Shown: piece after piece, positions 37,114 through 48,483 of the stretch
Layout of the letters: each line of letters starts with the position of its first letter
Position numbering within the stretch: position 1 is the stretch's first letter
Assembly (NCBI GenBank): GCA_963989385.1
Contig: OZ022508.1
Location: 29,968,166-30,032,165 of the forward strand
DNA length: 64,000 nt
Direction of reading: 5' to 3'
Source: Ctena decussata
Taxonomy: Eukaryota; Mollusca; Bivalvia; Lucinida; Lucinidae
Translations under genes and position numbers: made by a program
The notes under the pieces: generated by a model
What the model saw: the letters and a program-made list of their open reading frames with translations, nothing else
Databases searched by the model: none
What the model was told of the DNA's origin: nothing

Positions 37114-37588
37114 GGGTAACAACCTACGTCATGGCGCGCGTGACAGAATTAATCATTCGACGGCCATTTTGAAGAAACTCTGGCAGAATTTCCGTTTGTA
37201 ACATATGAGACATGATTTTAACACAAGATAAAACGGTGAGTCGGTGCTTACATGTACATTTACATATGGTCCAGATATATAGGGAATGATTCTTCAAAGG
37301 GTGAGAAATTATAAAATACCGCATTACAATTTTTTATATGGACAGCTGAGATAAACATACATTAAGGCAGAGTCGAAACAGATCACTATAGTGAGGTGTT
37401 TTCAGACTAAGCAAGAATTTTATGGTGCATTCTGGTAATATTGAGTCCAAAACATCTATAGGTACCAGATCGACTAGATATTTGGTTGTTTCAGTGTTTG
37501 CCAATCCTTCATTATGCAAAACATTTACCTTATTAAGGCCGCTGATAAAACAATTATTACGTCAGCGCTATGACGTAGGTTGTCACCC
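37114..37588. mobile_element. Candidate non-autonomous DNA transposon (475 bp)
   Basis: GGGTAACAACCTACGTCATG followed by GCGC at the left is matched in inverse at the right (GCGC then TATGACGTAGGTTGTCACCC). No target duplication is clear and no transposase is present. It ends about 30 bp before the start of segmental duplication copy 2. Confidence 0.5.
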
Positions 37589-38409
37589 TTGATAGAAAAG
37601 CTCATAACTTTAAAAGAATTGCTAAATGTACACACTGATAATTTGCAAGGTTATACATTCGGATACTCATAGAAGCTACATGAGTTTACAACGCATCTAT
37701 ATTTAGAAATTGAAAGTACAAGTGTTTTGAAGGATAAAGTGCGTATTTTGAAATATAATTTTATGAGGAAAATGAAATCGGCTCTAAATCTTAAAAAGCC
37801 GAAGGATTCAAATTAAGAGTTTTTCCCCTTTCAATATTATTTTGAACAAAAAAGGAAGGTACCGAGATTTAGAGAAACAAATTTCCATAGCTTTCTATTC
37901 GGTAACCCCCCTCCCCCCCCCCCCACCACCTGCCTTCAACGCCCCTCCCCGTTCCTACCCTCCCCCACCCACATACCCACAAACATATCAACCATCCACT
38001 TCATCCACTTGTTTCTAGGTGTACAACAGGGAGAACCTTATATCTTTTTACCTTTTATCGTGCCACTGTTTAAATCATATTAAACAAGAGCAACAAATCC
38101 ATTCATTTGAAAAATCGGTATTTTGTTAGTAAGCAGATATACAGGTGAACTGCATGGGTTTTCGCGCAAAAACATTAAATAATTTTTCAAATATAGTTAA
38201 ATTCCCCCATTATTTCTACGTTTCTCCTGTTAAAATATATATCTTAACAAAAAGTAGTTATTGCAGATTTCGAATCCGTTTGCATAAAATATGCAACATT
38301 GAATATAAAGATGATCTCGAAAAATAATTAGAGATGCCCCTGCATTTTTAGTGCATTTTACTATATAAGTATGCAACATTCCTAACAGCTGATGCTCTCT
38401 TTTCTTCAA

Positions 38410-38820
38410 GTCTGTGAGACATGACAAACTATCATCGACGTCAGTGCGACGTCATGTGCCCCCTGGGTAGGGGCACCTATATAAATAGTGAGATTCGGTT
38501 CTTCCAGTTACCTCTTGTGATGCGATTCTGAACTAATTATTTTAGATTTTCAAGAAGCTTATACAATACTCTTTTCATTTGCCGTTACAACCAGAATATT
38601 CATTCAAAGTGGCATTCTTGAAAACCAATGAACCAGGGAACTATTTGCGTGCAGAATATCTTGAATGTGTTCACAACCAATCGAGGAAACAGCGATGGAA
38701 TGATTGCTATTTCAGAACAATTTACGAGAAAACAAGGCGCAGTTATATGAATCTTTTGGACAGTGACTAAAATGATAATAAGTCCCCCTTTTTTTCACTG
38801 CATTTTCATTCTCACTCGAT
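38410..38820 (+). other. Insertion in duplication copy 2, with a 63-codon open frame
   Basis: Absent from copy 1. It starts with a partial GACGTC hairpin ending GACGTCATGTGCCCCCTGGG. A frame at 38579-38770 reads through FKVAFLKTNEPGNYLRAEYL and WNDCYFRTIYEKTRRSYMN to a stop. It could be a captured last exon, with TTACAACCAG at 38586-38595 as a possible splice acceptor, but I do not recognise the protein. Confidence 0.35.
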
Positions 38821-39305
38821 GTAAACGATGGCTAGTTACATCTTCCTATATGAAGTATCATCTGGTAGTGAATGAAGATGGTGTTCAAAGCTTGACAGAC
38901 TAGCTAAAATGAATAGCTGAAGAAAAAAACAGTTTTAGCGCGAGAAATGCAACATTTCGGTGCGAAAAATTCCGACTGTTTGCAACAAATGACTGTATGG
39001 ACGATGGCAGATAACTCTACTTTAACACGGAGCTCAGTAATACATTTTATAAAAAGCAACTTCCCGGCAGGCGCATGACGTCCAGATGACGTCATATTGA
39101 TGTTAGTGTGACGTCATTAGGACGTCATATGCCTGGTTTTAGCCTAGTCCAGGTTGATGCAAATTATTGCTGGCGAATCAATCAATCTTGGTGGTTTTAG
39201 TCTGAGTTTAGTTTGTTTTAGATTAGATAGCTTAAACAAGTTTTCTTTGATTCTGTATGTTTATTTGAATACTTTTGTTGTGTGTCTGTCTCTTTGTCTT
39301 TGGTA

Positions 39306-39500
39306 GGAACCCCGGTAGGTCAATGGGTTCAGCACTGGCCTACTGATCTAGCGGACCAGGTTCGAGTCCCGCTTGAGGCGAAAATCTTTCCTGTCATAAA
39401 CGGGGTTCCATTGCACATATCCTTTCATTATCGTCCTGATATAACCGAAATACTGTTGAAACTGAGGACGTAAAATCGCGTCATCCATCCGTCCATCTTT
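39306..39500 (+). mobile_element. tRNA-derived SINE, family 'GTAGGTCAATGGG', copy 2
   Basis: Duplicate of 33013-33200 carried by the segmental duplication. Confidence 0.75.
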
Positions 39501-40043
39501 GTCTTTGGTATAGTAAATGCACTTGATGTTTACTATTCAACAGATTTACCTACTTTCAGTTCATTTCAATTCACCTAACGACGTTCCCCAAGTGGCTCAG
39601 CGGTACGTAACCATAGTTGCACACACTTGGCGCCGTGTGTCCGTCCAATAGATTGACCAGTAGTAGTAGTATTTCAATTCTCCTATCGACGTTCCCCCCG
39701 CACCTCAGCGGAACGAATCCGTAGCCGCAGTAACGGGGTGCCGATCGTCCGTCCATTAATAGATTTACCAACCGGATGATGGTCTAAATATATGCAGTGT
39801 TGTTAGCCAAAGTGTTGCTTACTACGCAAAAAGAACAAATTCCTTTTTTTTTGTAATATTAATGCGCATTCTCTAAGAGCCGCACCCTCGGAAAAAATGC
39901 CACATGCGACGAGAAGAATCAGCCCAGTCTGTGGGGTCCATCTTTCAAGTAAGACCATCACGAAAAGAGGTTGATGGGTAGGCAATGTACAGATAGATCT
40001 ACTACATAAGTAAAAATAGTGCCCCTTTATAGGCACTACTTCA

Positions 40044-40400
40044 CAAGACATTTCAGTAGCGCAGCGGCAATAGCGCTACTTCACAAAACAGCTTTTGATT
40101 GTAGCTCAGCGGCAAAAGCATTATTTCAGAAGACAGCCCCTGATACGAGCGCAGCGGCAAAAGCGCTACTTCAGATGTCAGCCTCTTTCAACAGCGCAGC
40201 GGCAATAGCGCTTATTTCAAAAAAACTTTCTCTTGTTACAGCGCAGTGGCAATAGCGCTACTTCAGAAGACATTCCCTTATAGAAGCGCAGCGGCATTAG
40301 CGCTACTACAGGAGACAGCCCCTTTTAGTAGCGCAGCGGCAATAGCGTTATTTCAAAAGACTTCCCCTTGTAACAGCGCAGCGGCAATAGCTTTTGGTAA
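40044..40400 (+). repeat. 45-bp repeat array, left arm of the foldback element
   Basis: About 8 units with GCGCAGCGGCAATAGCGCTA as core, open in one plus frame (SAAAIALLQKTAP-like) because 45 is a multiple of three. Confidence 0.92.
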
Positions 40401-40419
40401 TACTTTAAACGTTTTTCAG

Positions 40420-40960
40420 GTATTATCAGACCAACTCCCTTCAGGGTCAGTGCAACCAGGTGGAACCAAGTTGATCCTGGGAACTGGAAAGGGTCACAAG
40501 CAATGCCCAGGTTGAGCTCAACCAGGCATATTGTCACCTTAATAAATGGCCTTAGAATGTTACAACAATGCTTATACAGTCCTACTGCATCTTAATTTCT
40601 GGAAGCAATGAATCCAAACCTACCTGACACATGACAACCATTTACAACAAGATCCTTATGCAAGGGCCCGAAGGGCCCGGGATCGCAGGGCCAAAGGCCC
40701 CTGGGACAAGGCTATCTTTGCGGTGCTGTTCATTACTGAGCCATCTTGGCGGCGGCCCTACTCGGATTCTTTTCAAATGTAGCACTGCTTACTATCAAGC
40801 ATGATGGAATCAGCTCTTTACTGATGACACCGGACACTAGGCAAGCATCACGGCCGAAGGCCGCTGGGACAAAGCTCCCTACAGGGTCAGTGTACCAGAT
40901 GAAGTCAAGTTGATCCTGGGAACTGGTAAGGGTCACAAACAATGCCCAAATTGAGCTGCT
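40420..40960 (+). repeat. Centre of the foldback element with ~95-bp direct repeat
   Basis: The text CAGGGTCAGTG, CAAGTTGATCCTGGGAACTG, AAGGGTCACAA and CAATGCCCA occurs at 40440-40515 and again at 40874-40950. Between them is a palindromic GAAGGGCCCGGGATCG stretch near 40668. No protein is recognisable. Confidence 0.7.
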
Positions 40961-42860
40961 TTACTAAAGGGTGAAGTCTTGATTGATTGATTTGTTGCTT
41001 TACGTCCACAGTAAACAGCTATGGTCATGTCGGGACGGTCAGTTAACCTAACCACACTTTTCATGAGCAGGCTAAGACCTCCTAAGCGGTTAACCAGTAC
41101 TAAGTACACATACATTCGCCAGTAATTGACAACTTCTTGAATCAGCGGAAGGAGAAACGAAAGTATGTGGCCAGACCGGGTATCGAACCCAGGACCTCTG
41201 ACTTATGAGGCAGGTGCCCTGCAGATTGCGCAACGCGGCCCAGCGGGTGAAGTCTTCTTAAGTAGCGCTAATGCCGCTTCGCTATCAGAGGGTGAAGTCT
41301 CCTGAAGTTGCGCTAATGCCGCTGACCTTCTACAGGGGCAAATCTTCTTAAAGGGCGCTAATGCCGCTGCGCTACTAGAGGGTGAAATCTCCTGAAGTGG
41401 CGCTAATGCCGCTGCGCTTCTACAAGCGGAAGTCTTCTTAAAGGGCGCTAAGGCCGCTGCGCTACTAGAGGGTGAAGTCTCCTGAAATGGCGCTAATCCC
41501 GCTGCGCTGCTACAAGGGGAAGTCAACTGAAGTGGCGCTAATGCCGCTGCGCTACTACAGGGAGAAGTCTTCTTAGGTGGCGCTAATGCCGCTGCGCTAC
41601 TACAGGGAGAAGTCTTCTTAGGTGGCGCTAATGCCGCTCGCTACTAAAGGGTGTAGTCTCCTGAAGTGGCGCTGATGCCGCTGCGCTACTACAGATAGAA
41701 GTCTTCTTAGGTGGCGCTTATGCCGCTGCGCTACTAGAGGGTGAAGTTTCCTGAAGTGGCGCTAATGCCGCTGCACTGCTAAAGGGGGAAGTCTTCTTAA
41801 GTGGCGCTAATGCCGCTGCGCAACTAGAGGGTGAAGTCTCCTGAAGTGTCGCTATTGCCGCTGAGCTTGAACAGGAGGAAGTCTTCTTTAGTGGCGCTAA
41901 TGCCGCTGTGCTACTACAGGGGGAAGTCTTCTTAAGTACCGCTGTGTTACTAGAGGGTGAAATCTTCCTAAGAGGCGCTAATGCCGCTACGCTTCTAGAC
42001 GGTGAGGTCTTCTAATGGGGCGCCAATGCCGCAGCGCTACTAGAGGGTGAGGTCTCCTGAAGTGGCGCTAATGCCGCTGCGCTACTAGAGGGTGAAGTCA
42101 CCTGAAGTGGCGCTAATGCCGCTGCGCTACTAGCGGGTGACGTCTACTGAAATGGCGCTAACGCCGCTGCGCTACTAGAGGTTGACGCCTCCTGAGGGGG
42201 CGCTACTGCCGCTGCGCTACAAGTGGGTGACGTCTCCTGAAGTGGCGCTTATGCCGCTGCGCTACTAGACGGTGAAGTCTTCAGACGTGGCGCTTATGCC
42301 GCTGCGCTACTACAGGGGGAAGTCTTCAGAAGTGGCTCTAATGCCGCTGCGCTAATATAGGGGGAAATGTCCTGAAGTGGCGCTGATGCCGCTGCGCTTC
42401 TACAAGGGAAAGTCTTTTTAAAGGGCGCTAATGCCGCTGCGCTACTAGAGGGCGAAGTCTCCTGAAGTGGCGCTGATGCCGCTGCGCTTCTACAGGGGGA
42501 AGTCTTCTTAAGTGGCGCTAATGCCACTGCGCTACTACAGGGGGAACTGTCCTGAAGTGGCGCTGATGCCGCTGCGCTACTATAGGGGGGAAGTCTCCTG
42601 AAGTGGCGCTAATGGCGCTGTGCTACTAAAGGGTGAACTCTTCTTAAGTGGTGCTAATGCCGCTGCGCCACTACAAATGGCGCTGTGCTACTAAAGGGTG
42701 AAGTCTTCTTAAGAGGCGCATAACCCACTCCCCTACTACAGGGGGAAGTCTTCTTAAGTGGCGCTAATGCCGCTGCTAGATGGTGAAGTCTCCAGAGGTG
42801 GCGCTATTGCCGCTGCACTAGAGGGTTAAGTCTCCTGAACTAGTGCTAATGCAGTAGTAC
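40955..42860 (-). repeat. 45-bp repeat array, right arm of the foldback element
   Basis: About 37 units with AGTGGCGCTAATGCCGCTGC as core, in opposite orientation to 40044-40400. The first unit is split by a SINE. Some blocks stay open on the minus strand (SSAAALAPFKKTSPCR-like), but indels break the frame repeatedly, so it is not coding. Confidence 0.93.
40981..41244 (-). mobile_element. Complete tRNA-derived SINE with 12-bp target duplication
   Basis: GGGTGAAGTCTT lies on both sides (40969-40980 and 41245-41256). On the minus strand it has a tRNA-like head with the B-box text CCTGGGTTCGATACCCGG, a body ending CTGTTTACTGTGGACGTAAA and an (AATC)n tail. It sits in the first unit of the right 45-bp array, so it inserted after the array formed. 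Confidence 0.9.
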
Positions 42861-42939
42861 TGGTTATGCTGTGCTACAGAAGAATGATATCTTCTAAATT
42901 TTTTCGTAATTTCTTACATGAAAGAATAACCGTCTGTGG

Positions 42940-45120
42940 TAACAGTTATGCGTTCACAACATGTACAAACAATCTTGAGTATCATACGCTGGAGCGCCGT
43001 AAAGTGTGCGAAAGGAATAGACACTAATCGGACTGCATTGGCTTTTACCAAGATGGGGTGAAACACCTTTTACCTCGCCAATACCTCGTGTCGTGATAAA
43101 ACCAGTCCTATGTCATACGCAAAACATGCGTGTCTAGACTTCAGATCAGGGTAGACTACACATGAGGGTAGACATATCTTGGCACTTCCTGGTTGCGTAT
43201 ACATCATATTTCGCTTCAAACATTATAGGTTGAACACACTTTCTTCTTGCGCAGGCCATTTTAAGTCAAGTCGTGATAAAATCCGCCTTATCGTATATGC
43301 AAAACACCTATGTCCAGACTAGTCTGTGCACTAGCACAATCAGAACAGGGTAGGCGCACTAAGTATGCCTTCTGGGAATCAAAAAGTGCACTGTACTTAC
43401 TTCGATAGACTGCGCAGTTGCATAGACTTACCTTGGTACCCACTGATTGCGTACAGCGTCAAACATATTTTACCCGCACAAGGCTCATAACGTTAAACAC
43501 AAGAGATGAGCATAAAATGCACGTGCAAATAAGACGGACAATTGATTATCTTGATTATCAATGATGTAACCCAAGAGCCGCTTCCTCGGAAAATTGCCAC
43601 AAGCGACGAGAAGAATCAGCCTAGTCTGTGATAAAAGTTATGCGTTCACAACTTGTACAAACAATTTTGAGTATCATACACTGGAGCGCCGTAAAGTGTG
43701 CGGAAGGAATTGACACTAATCGGACTGCATTGGCTTTTACCAAGATGGGATGAAACACCTTTTACCTTGCGCATACCTCGTGTCGTGATAAAACCAGTCC
43801 TATGTCATACGCAAAACACGCGTGTCTAGACTGGATGCATGCGCAATCAGAACAGAGCAGACTACACATTTGCGTAGACATATCTTTGCACTTCCTGGTT
43901 GCGTATCCATACATAATTCGCTTCAAACGTTATGGGCTTAACACACTTTTTACCTTGCGCATGCCATTTTAAGTCAAGTCGTGATAAAATCCGCCTTATC
44001 GTATATGCAAAACACCTATGTCCAGACTAGTCTGTATACTAGCACAATCAGAACAGGGTAGGCGCACTAAGTATGCCTTCTGGGAATCAAACAGTGCACT
44101 GCACTTACTTCGATAGACTTCGCAGTTGCATAGACTTACCTTGGTACCCACTGATTGTGTACAGCGTCAAACATATTTTGCCCGCACAAGGCTCATAACG
44201 TTAAGCACAAGAGATGAGCATAAAATGCACGTGCAAATATGACGGAGCCTTGATTATCTTGATTATCAATGTTGTAACCCAAGAGCCGCTTCCTCGGAAA
44301 ATTTCCACATGCGACGAGAAGAATCAGCCCAGTCTGTGATAACAGTTATGCGTTCACAACATGTACAAACAATCTTGAGTATCATACACTGGAGCGCCGT
44401 AAAGTGTGCGGAAGGAATTGACACTAATCGGACTGCATTGGCTTTTACCAAGATGGGATGAAACACATTTTTCCTTGCGAATACCTCTTGTCGTGATTAA
44501 ACCAGTCCTATGTCATATGCAAAACACGCGTGTCCAGACTAGATGCACGCGCAATCAGAACAGGGTAGACTACACATAGGGTAGCTCCTGGTTACGTATA
44601 CATACATATTTCGCCGCAAACATTATGGGCTGAACACACATTTTTCCTTGCGAAGGCCATTTGAGTCGTTCCGTGATAAAATCAGCCTTATCGTATATTC
44701 AAAGCAACTAAATTAAGACTAGTCTGTGCACTAGCACAATCAGAACAGGATAGGCGCAATAAATATGGCTTCTGGGAATCACACGGTGCACAGCACTTAA
44801 TCTGACAGACTTCGCAGTTGCATAGACTCATCTTGGTACCCACTGTTTGCGTAAAGCATCAAACATATTTTGCCCGGACTAGGCTCATAACGTTCAACAC
44901 AAGAGATGAGCATAAAATGCATGTGCAAATATGACCGACCTTTGATTATCAATGATGTAACCCAAGAGCTGCTAGATTAATAAACAATTGTCACAGTAAT
45001 CCTAAATTTTGGGATAGATGTATCTGAGAAATCAGTTTAGAATCAGATTAAGATGTGCAATGCGTCATATCCTATCAGTATTTTTGACACACTGTCGGCT
45101 AGTTTAATCACCTGTTCAAA
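42940..45120. repeat. ~695-bp tandem repeat, copy-2 locus
   Basis: Unit 1 is 39875-39934 plus 42940-43572, split by the foldback element. Unit 2 is 43573-44280, unit 3 is 44281-44963, then the same distinct tail as at 34969-35125. That is one more unit than in copy 1. Confidence 0.88.
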
Positions 45121-46717
45121 GGACAAGGTTCGTGAACCTGCTTTATCGGCCCTGTAGATTGGCAAAAAATCAAACTCGCTTACGAACAGCGGCATTTTGC
45201 TAGTTGGTATGCCTTGCATCTATACTGTCAGAATTGGCTCTTGGTTTGCTATATTAACCTCTCTCTTTTATGTAATAGGCCGATAAAATGGGATAGGGTA
45301 GGCGTATTTTGATGTTTTTTTCGTCTTTGATTGCAAATTTGTCTATGGGCACAGCCGCCTTACAAAAACTGTTTTGGACAGTGCTTAGATGTTGTAATTA
45401 TCTACCGATTTTTAATAGATATTTTTTGTAACGCAGCTGTGCCCACAGTGGAAAAATAACTTTTCCTTTTTTTTCAATGAAATTAACCGAGAAAGACGCG
45501 CCAAGTTGTAACGTCACGGTTTCTTACGTCACATAGTAGCGTTGGGTGACGTCATTTGCAGAGAGTACCTTGCCGCGAGAGACGGATAAATATTCAAGAT
45601 ACCTTTGCCGGTAAGTACATGTGTAGGTATAAATATTTAAGGTTTGCTAAGCCAAAGCCACCTCAACAGTGATCCACGGAAAAAACGGCTCAGACTTCAA
45701 AAGTTCTCCGAACGAGCGGGAAGATGGGAGCATACACTAGACAGTTTGGCACCCAAAACAAATTGGGTTAATTGGATTTGCTGTTTTGTTGACAGTTTCT
45801 GTTCAGAGGCTCATAACTACTCTTGGGTCTGCACGCGTGTACAGGGATAAGCCGCCTCCAGCCCGCCCCCATACTGGAGGCGGAAATCTTTCCAACCGTA
45901 AAAGGATTTATTGCACACATCCTTTCATTATCACTCTCTTATCGTCCTGATATGAATGAAATTCTGTTTAAAAGGTCGTAAATTCGCAATCATCTACATC
46001 TACATCTACCAATTAAGTGCATGGCCAATGTTGGCATTGTCGCACTGTCATCTATCCATCCACAAATCCAAAATCTGAATAATAAAAAAAATCCGCTTCC
46101 ATATACTAGTTTGATGCTGCAAGCAAACACGTCTTGTTATTGTCAAAATTGTTATTAGTGATCAAGATCCGTAAAAAAAATCTTAACATTGGGAAACGTA
46201 CAATAATTACCGAATCTGTCCTAAAATTGAAGATTTTTTTTCAATGCAGTAATATATCTCAAAGAGGCAAAATGGAATAGCAAACAGAGTAGACCCAGGA
46301 GCATTTAGTTGCATGTCGAGCCATGCTACATGTAGAAACGTGCATCAGAGGTACAAATCATGCACAGCGTGCTTCTGCTTTTATTCAAAATCCAATAATT
46401 GCCAATTTGCGATGACTGTTTTTCAAATATTTATTTAACGGAGTTCCCGTTGACATTTCACTCATCTGTTGTTGCACATACTATAACATGTTTTCGGTTG
46501 GTTCAATTTTGGTGTAACAAAGCATTCGGGGACGAAATAACGAAGCTTCGGCTCCGGCTCCGATGAACGTATGTGCGATTTTGTACGTGGTTTATTCGTG
46601 CTACTTTTTTTTATTTATTTATTTATTATTGCTTTTTTCAGTTCTCAAAACGATGTTCCCCGTGAGGCTCAAGGGAACGAATCCATATGACGAACCGCCT
46701 AGCACCTAGTCTGTCCG
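45121..46717. other. Intergenic, with a CRE-containing candidate promoter and a SINE fragment
   Basis: TGACGTCA at 45547-45554 and two further CGTCA motifs at about 45510-45530 precede a GCCGGTAAGTAC splice-donor-like motif at about 45608. This could be a promoter and non-coding first exon, but no partner exon is visible. A headless SINE fragment lies at 45855-46010. The rest is blank. Confidence 0.3.
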
Positions 46718-46906
46718 TCCTCTCTTCCGCTGATTCAAGAACGGCAGTTGTCAGTTACTGGCAAATGTATGTGCACTTGGTACTGGTTAACCGCTTAGGA
46801 GGTCTACGTCTGCCCAGTATTAGTGTGGTTATGTTAACTGACCGTCCCGACACGACCATAGTTGTTTACCGTGGACGTAAAGCAACAAATCAATCAATCA
46901 ATATCC
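46718..46906 (+). mobile_element. SINE body, same family as 40981-41244
   Basis: TTCCGCTGATTCAAGAACGG through GTGGACGTAAAGCAACAAAT with an (AATC)n tail. The tRNA-like head is missing. Confidence 0.8.
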
Positions 46907-47156
46907 GTCCTCTCCTATTCAAAGAAGAGATTGTGTGTTCGATATGATTTATTTATTTACATGTATATGACAAGAAATCCAAATGAAAAAAGTGTGTTTC
47001 ACTTTTTAATTTAAAGGAAGATGTAAGCAATGGAGAAGAAATAAATAAAATGCTCATAAATATATGATCCCTCGTTGACTTGCTCGTGATAAATGTTTGT
47101 GGGGAGGTTACCAAAACAGACCAGAATATAGCCTCGCATGAGATGGATGGATGTCT

Positions 47157-47345
47157 TTTGACTTTACGCCCGTTTCAACAGTATTTCAATCATATCAGAA
47201 CGAATGGAGGATGATAATGATAGATAGCGTGTAGTGGCACTCCGTTTACCATTGGAAAGGTTTCCGCTTCCTGTGGGAATCGATCCCGGAACCGCCAGAT
47301 CAGCAGACCAGCGCTTACCCACCGAGTTACCTGGGTTCTTGCCTC
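47157..47345 (-). mobile_element. tRNA-derived SINE, family 'GTAGGTCAATGGG', minus-strand copy
   Basis: On the minus strand: AACCCAGGTAACTCGGTGGG, TTCCGGGATCGATTCCCAC (B-box-like), the shared body, then GAAATACTGTTGAAACGGGC. Confidence 0.7.
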
Positions 47346-48032
47346 GCATGAGATATTCTTGAAACGATTGAGCTCCAGATTTCTTCTCGATGTCTCAACA
47401 CTTATGTCACTAACATTCACAGGCCGCTAGTCAGTACCGCTTGCAACAGACAGCTGCAAGAGTCCGGCTTTCGATAATCAAATATTGTCTATAATGGCAT
47501 GTGGATATTTTGACCCGAGTGCTCAAGACAGTATAAATATCCATAAGGTACTCATTTCTACAGAAAGGTTGGCTCAACGAGCCGTGTCCTACAGTGGCTC
47601 CGACACGATCGCAGACACCAGGTAAAACTGACAATGATATGAAGCATCTTAAGCCACCTTGCTGACGTCCTCGCTGAGAAGAACGTGCATATTTTTTTTC
47701 AGTTGCGCACAACACTTTGTGTATGTCATGTATGTGACACAAGAAATGTGTGAAACATTCAGTCACACTATTTTACTAAGGTTCAGTTTCATGTCGCTTA
47801 AAAATCTCGATTAATCCTTGATTAATCCACAACCCACAATCTTGGTCTGTGTGCTAGTATTTTGCATTATGGGTTGTGGGCTAGGTACACCTTGTTTAGG
47901 GAACGTCTTACGCTTGCAGCGTCAGTTTTAGTATCTGATTTCAGAACACCTGTGAGCATAGAAGTCGTATAAACCGAACTGGAAACTCAAGAATGCCGTC
48001 AAAACCCTTATCCTGCTTCAACCAGGCCCCCA
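47346..48032. other. Intergenic, nothing recognised apart from a short inverted repeat
   Basis: CCACAACCCACAAT near 47829 pairs with ATTATGGGTTGTGG near 47866. Confidence 0.3.
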
Positions 48033-48483
48033 TAATATGCCGTTTTACTGTAAATCCTCAAATCGAATGACTGTGTGATATCACCATATCGATTATGTGA
48101 TATCTCCATTTCGAATATGTCATGTCATATATTTTGTTTTGTGATATCACTAATTATTATGTGAAATCACTACATCGATTAAGTGATATCAAAAAGTCGA
48201 TTTTGTGATATCACAAAATCGGTTTAGTGATATCTCTAAATAGGAATGACTTAGTAATATCACAGAATGAAATTTGTGATATCACAAAGTTGATTTGGTG
48301 TAATCGTTGATTAGATTTTGCGATATTAAACAGTGGATATGATTTTGTGATATCACATTCGAGTTTGTGATATCACAAAACAGTCTATTAAGTGATTTCA
48401 AAATCAAGCTAAAGATATTACTAAATAGATTTTTTGATGTCACAATATTGAATTAGTGTTAGTAATATCACAAAATAGTTGTG
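48033..48483. mobile_element. GATATC-rich palindromic element, left part
   Basis: Starts ATGCCGTTTTACTGTAAATC and contains about 14 variants of the 12-mer palindrome TGTGATATCACA at 20-30-bp spacing, several joined by ATCGAT-like text. The right end of the same element lies at 59341-59530 and ends GAATTTATAGTAAAACGGCA, the inverse of the start. The two parts are separated by the LINE complex. Confidence 0.7.

Larger units (their letters stand above)
39935..42931. mobile_element. Foldback-type DNA transposon with 8-bp target duplication
   Basis: GTCTGTGG stands at 39927-39934 and again at 42932-42939. Between them the ends are imperfect inverted repeats of about 35 bp (GGTCCATCTTTCAAGTAAGA and, read inward from the right, GGTTATTCTTTCATGTAAGA). 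Inside each end is an array of one 45-bp repeat: about 8 copies in one orientation at 40044-40400 and about 37 in the opposite orientation at 40955-42860. The centre (40400-40955) has a ~95-bp direct repeat and no transposase. Copy 1 of the segmental duplication carries the uninterrupted site at 33624-33631. Opposed tandem repeats as arms are the hallmark of foldback elements; an 8-bp duplication fits hAT-, P- or Merlin-type transposases (inference). Confidence 0.88.
37619..45120. repeat. Segmental duplication, copy 2 (7.5 kb, with insertions)
   Basis: Colinear with 31757-35125 from TTGCTAAATGTACACACTG to GGCTAGTTTAATCACCTG. Extra blocks: about 0.4 kb at 38410-38820, the foldback transposon 39935-42931, and one more ~695-bp tandem unit. 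The two copies differ by scattered substitutions. Confidence 0.9.

Noticed and set aside
40019..42527. Ala/Ser-rich open frames on both strands
   Set aside because: The 45-bp repeat is a multiple of three, so it stays open by chance; indels break it and there is no start context or splice pattern.
45644..45850. 68-codon frame with NWVNWICCFVDSF text
   Set aside because: No ATG at its start, no recognisable family, and it runs into a SINE fragment.
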